Both the position numbers and the translations under genes were made by a program. 64,000 bases of DNA, taken from contig JAPFFF010000004.1 of the NCBI GenBank assembly GCA_039105265.1, forward strand, positions 4,278,001 to 4,342,000. Direction: 5' to 3'. This document shows positions 62,301 to 64,000 of this stretch, one piece after another (position 1 is the stretch's first letter; each line of letters starts with the position of its first letter). Source of the DNA: Tritrichomonas musculus. Taxonomy: Eukaryota > Parabasalia > Tritrichomonadida > Tritrichomonadidae. The notes beneath the pieces were generated by a model. That model did not search any database. It was not told where the DNA came from and saw nothing but the letters and a program-made list of their open reading frames with translations.

Positions 62301-64000
62301 GCTAACAATAGGTCAATCATTTGACCTTGCAAGTGATTGTTGGAAAATTGACTGGTTTTCAATCGATTCTGAATCGCATATTTCTGTTTTTATGCGTTTG
62401 ATATCACCTGCTGAGCTTCAAAGTTTGATTCCTTACTTCAACACGAATGAGATGAAGTCGATTATTTCAATTATATTGAATTCAACACAATTATCTGTCA
62501 CTTTTCCTTCCTTTATGAAATATTACATTTTATATTTTCCACGTTCTTCACTTTCTGAGTGTTTTTATACAACAACGAGTTTCTCTTCAACGATGCCTTA
62601 TCCGATGCTTTCTTTGTACTCGAACATCGAGTTCCTCGAGACAGCAAACATCACTGAAGATGCACTTGGACTTCTTAAAAGTGAATCTAAATCATTTTTA
62701 AATTCTGCCTCATTTTTGCAACTTTCTCAATTTAGGGCAGCCAAGTTTTCATTCCTAGAAACAATGAATGATGATCCTTCACATTATTTCTACGCATTGG
62801 CTGAATTGAGGTCAATTGACATCAATTTGTCATTGCATAAATGTTCTCATTTAAGAAAGATAATTTTAGGACATCCTAAAGAGAACACTTTTCCAGTGAT
62901 AACGTTACCTTTTTATCCGGAATCATCAGACTCTTCAACACAGAAAGAAATCGGAACAAGACTTACTTCATTCATATCAAAGTCGCACATTCCATTCCTC
63001 TTTCGTTCATCGTTGGAAGATGAAGTTTATCAATGCATAAAAGTCATGCAACAGCCCGATAGTTTGAAGACATACAAACTTGAAGAGTTGACACGCATAT
63101 CAAATACAGCATGGCTGAAAGCACTGGATAGAAACATGATGATGACATCGAACTTTGTTTGGAGATTGACAATTTTGAATGAATTTTTACTCAATAACGA
63201 ATTGGCAAATGAAACAGGCATCATCAAAAACATTCAAGAAATTATTGACATAAACAAGAATCTCCTTTCTTATTTGCTTTCTCATAGTGGAGCGACACGT
63301 GATGGTCTTGAATACTTCATGAGGTCACCTGACAAAAAGTGCGTCTACGTATCAACGCAGAATTATTCACGTGTCTGTCAATTTCTTGAGGGTTTGTTTA
63401 GATCAAATAAAGTGAAATGTGAGAACGTTTTCTCAATTCAAATTTCACCTAGTCAAACCGGTTTATCTTCCTCAAAAAGTGAACTTTGGATTTTGAATGA
63501 TACATCCCTTGAAAAACTGAAAATTAAATGCAACTTATTAATGAGAGATTTTGCAAGATGCAACTTGAAAGGGAGGAAATGGTTGGATGCACTTTTTTAT
63601 ATGTTCATGCATCATTATGATCGAATTGTTGCTGATTCTGATAATTTATTCAAAAGGATCCTTCAAGATTTGAATAATTTAACAATCTTTGAATCACAGA
63701 ATCACATAGCGATGCTTCTTTGTATGATGAAAAAGAATCAATCATTAGTTCCGATTTTGAATCAAGAATTTCCAAGATTAAAAGTTGAAATTCGACTGTC
63801 ATTTTTAAAATGGCTTCCACAATTGATCTGCTGTTCAACTGATCTTCCTGATGAGCTAATTCATAATCTCATTCGTACGAATGCATGCATTTTCTACATA
63901 ACGTTTGAGGATTATTATTTCCAGAATATTGTCAGACTGACGATGTATTCAAATGATTATCAAGACAGAGAATTGATGATCAATTTGAACTACAATTTGA
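56335..64000 (+). CDS. TRRAP/Tra1-like giant HEAT-repeat protein (PIKK family), 3' end beyond window
   Basis: From ATG 56335 the frame stays open to the right edge, at least 2555 codons. The product is a helical solenoid from start to edge. A stretch around residues 560-760 matches the order of features in the TRRAP N-terminal HEAT region: a segment like LSIDLYRFIIKAISSKN, then SLKNVVSFLSLFLFPLCNM, then a long helix pair ending in FVTSLI. TRRAP/Tra1 is the scaffold subunit of SAGA and NuA4 acetyltransferase complexes, with a dead kinase domain at its C terminus, which would lie outside. Gln-rich tracts (QQQINQQQ, QMKPQINQQIQYQQMQ) and one Ser/Thr linker interrupt the repeats. Another giant HEAT protein remains possible. 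Confidence 0.65.
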   Translation, partial: MTELNSLSLNSSGQVSQLSDDLIDRIEDFLLYSVDSEIPNHIFKLVQFFTRNLTNFFRTTTLSYSEQHYQKRLLRAMRFFRHSFLDTNLSRQLEDIAFSYLRTPNSGNTQQLAFVFLVDHFLTDPNSAPENCSQLISWSMDFVNSTMMNISSQTITENDKNLYLTIIYSIANLFSLFPQFLMKRIVQYQNSLIDIAIRSVQFLKQPNFSDDLLAIIAAKSLKLCYQLIIQYRKISSDTVSYLSRLDKLLSSDEISFSHIYQNYLMVTCSIIQIDVSIPPEMLSELSKNTIPFLVRNFQYFIQMPISQSKKISFFLKTVAKWLSKTNTRSVANLVNILPNLWNLASSFHGQIKSITVIGEIIRNLISLDLLRDNPIIHHTLIENLVSSLEIVRLDVDSIDFTKPNRQFETDNWLECNKQIIALIYNIIHVDSRLMQQANIYYSTIRINTLVRFVKYICYLLDLAASVANQNETETPLSTTILHQIHFTEFRDKMTYIFDFFVPTLNHLNQPLFNHVLSLTMFDLLPKQQQRYFHKHIFAQFLKLLKGPYLFDFETIFFTTITDHFDELFLPTPPSILLVIIQIVFKTIFSDDNPIQMDQISTLSIDLYRFIIKAISSKNATLLELLLTMFHSYFKCKKVTKFESLINIISSSPFLMSNVLRVLSEYPSLKNVVSFLSLFLFPLCNMQQQINQQQLIEPWIHLFLPSLESPTRLSTAIPALFNYTSKSFAQLITTLKDQVQSVFVTSLITPLSKIQKKRNLKILLGKIPEITCRLSLQAQNPKKKKNNYVLVGGFQVDIEIIFEAMKRKSSPSEKEMNTLFESYCQFLASLSFFDATNETLVEEISEYIQKNSPKLLETMHLKFQSTTQYAALFLRQKYSLPIDDIEVDDPDTFLQHIATLCYSRSTANEALQVISLHLDNVDNPSTLSKLNSALLRAAQFDDRKAFDIISNQILNRDFSDKPDLQNEIIQHYRLASMDILTTIRRTAIKLIVISEEKFKITDLMANYRQEIFKNINSIFQNQPFSRFEFIFSKPFTDVPDPLDMVLRLMDYLRGKPVPIISKEVQLLIKKLNWTDFKIAPYINAKFIIKMIAKLILVAENMSASNWVYLIQTFKDDTTVNLRQFVPYFIKQLRKGAKPANKTVFNSLPNTLSGLVSILGTSSLPNNREDLKIIRFLLDFSPFKIQLDQHHQQLVMQLRLQMKPQINQQIQYQQMQNEIIQFTNIINSVIISIQSNLSDVNRNFMNQKVLIQDTFKQISKLIKQLRPIVQKSEVDVSVLLQTFIDFCLFCKINLISIDTHFHYIFDTWTTEIIKVLKNKFQKMWSFDLFLVILDILEHPRVPQFRRALFDHLLLSFKNIFLYLTKTQVRGSSIEIEIVISRSLNTLYNIVNNLEFEDFDLLQVIHLTKKILNKLKKKMFPFLKKNGEQPIIPSFFVKYIQILLPLRFASQICSNLKLFSYFKSKVMMAFITRTSIQLFQHPLFNRRLVDFMKLLDKEHREDLYSLVPMPSESKCILINQILCDRYHNFPEEEVIIKADFANYYKIPSFPVLILNFSAALLDLNKCVTLVDLKDTPILTTNSFTHALAIHSKLRSVKTINTLSRFFPIIKILSNIESFELDAIKTALSERLDITPYTNKSALLLFNTLGQQNCAIDHTCRAITQYILGFSTTMLKQTNKVADPQFVFVMPHVFQQLLCLKQTCQRLFELLLSTVVMVLDKMPDKTSMAQLIPTTMSQFINCIDLNLVDANLIISLKDMLREKPANDETTNQTRTKFLLQLIPVISSLLFRKEEESDDNSGIENFFDFIDSNPDVSSTTTSSETNSTADRNKNIKEKVPITFFPYILLPNVFFSKNYTKNIHVIYQKALREAFIAGGGFVSMKIIKVMHEYLRKVMNSISQPNLLSAFATIATWIDEVNNAMNNNEITSPDLFDNLKLLLEALKPVTPEQLFIDLSCLKQPINQTVCHFILKMLENDFPNLIKLTSIINTIKPLTIGQSFDLASDCWKIDWFSIDSESHISVFMRLISPAELQSLIPYFNTNEMKSIISIILNSTQLSVTFPSFMKYYILYFPRSSLSECFYTTTSFSSTMPYPMLSLYSNIEFLETANITEDALGLLKSESKSFLNSASFLQLSQFRAAKFSFLETMNDDPSHYFYALAELRSIDINLSLHKCSHLRKIILGHPKENTFPVITLPFYPESSDSSTQKEIGTRLTSFISKSHIPFLFRSSLEDEVYQCIKVMQQPDSLKTYKLEELTRISNTAWLKALDRNMMMTSNFVWRLTILNEFLLNNELANETGIIKNIQEIIDINKNLLSYLLSHSGATRDGLEYFMRSPDKKCVYVSTQNYSRVCQFLEGLFRSNKVKCENVFSIQISPSQTGLSSSKSELWILNDTSLEKLKIKCNLLMRDFARCNLKGRKWLDALFYMFMHHYDRIVADSDNLFKRILQDLNNLTIFESQNHIAMLLCMMKKNQSLVPILNQEFPRLKVEIRLSFLKWLPQLICCSTDLPDELIHNLIRTNACIFYITFEDYYFQNIVRLTMYSNDYQDRELMINLNYNL

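Overview
The window looks like nuclear DNA of a parabasalid protist (Trichomonas/Tritrichomonas type). It is AT-rich, its long genes are intronless and it is crowded with DNA transposons. It holds a Maverick/Polinton of the trichomonad kind, a Mutator-like transposase whose start is preceded by a textbook trichomonad Initiator, and eukaryotic housekeeping genes (TOR kinase, TRRAP/Tra1-like, gamma-tubulin complex component, WDR5-like). Asn- and Gln-rich inserts in the TOR protein suggest a Tritrichomonas-like species more than T. vaginalis. That last step is inference.

Bases 1 to about 17,100 are a large part of a Maverick/Polinton. A protein-primed family B DNA polymerase and a broken coiled-coil/HNH gene lie on the + strand. 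A tightly packed set lies on the - strand: basic-region protein, three small unknowns, double jelly-roll major capsid protein, three basic or proline-rich structural-type proteins (one frameshifted), A32-like packaging ATPase, retroviral-type integrase and a probable penton/minor capsid protein. After a GC-rich block of perfect hairpins come two overlapping genes, one a tail-fibre-like protein. Terminal inverted repeats and the usual cysteine protease were not found, so the left end probably lies outside the window.

Bases 17,100 to 33,870 are a gene-poor graveyard of mobile elements. They include a 10-bp AT satellite, an element with an 8-bp target-site duplication (TSD) filled with 98-bp tandem repeats, an element with a nested foldback, and a frameshifted MULE transposase. 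Further on are a mariner-type MITE, an element carrying a 21-bp minisatellite, another MITE, a second element with an 8-bp TSD, an internally deleted Tc1 transposon and two older Tc1/mariner-like relics. Several have clear terminal inverted repeats and TSDs, listed individually.

Bases 33,870 to 64,000 are cellular genes: histidine acid phosphatase (+), TOR kinase (-), a 1191-residue HEAT/ARM-like protein (-), a coiled-coil protein (-), a WDR5-like beta-propeller with a long charged tail (+), gamma-tubulin complex component 2 (-), a degenerate DHHC-type membrane protein (+), and an uninterrupted frame of at least 2555 codons running off the right edge (+). The last resembles the HEAT region of TRRAP/Tra1, so two large PIKK-family genes seem to lie within 30 kb.
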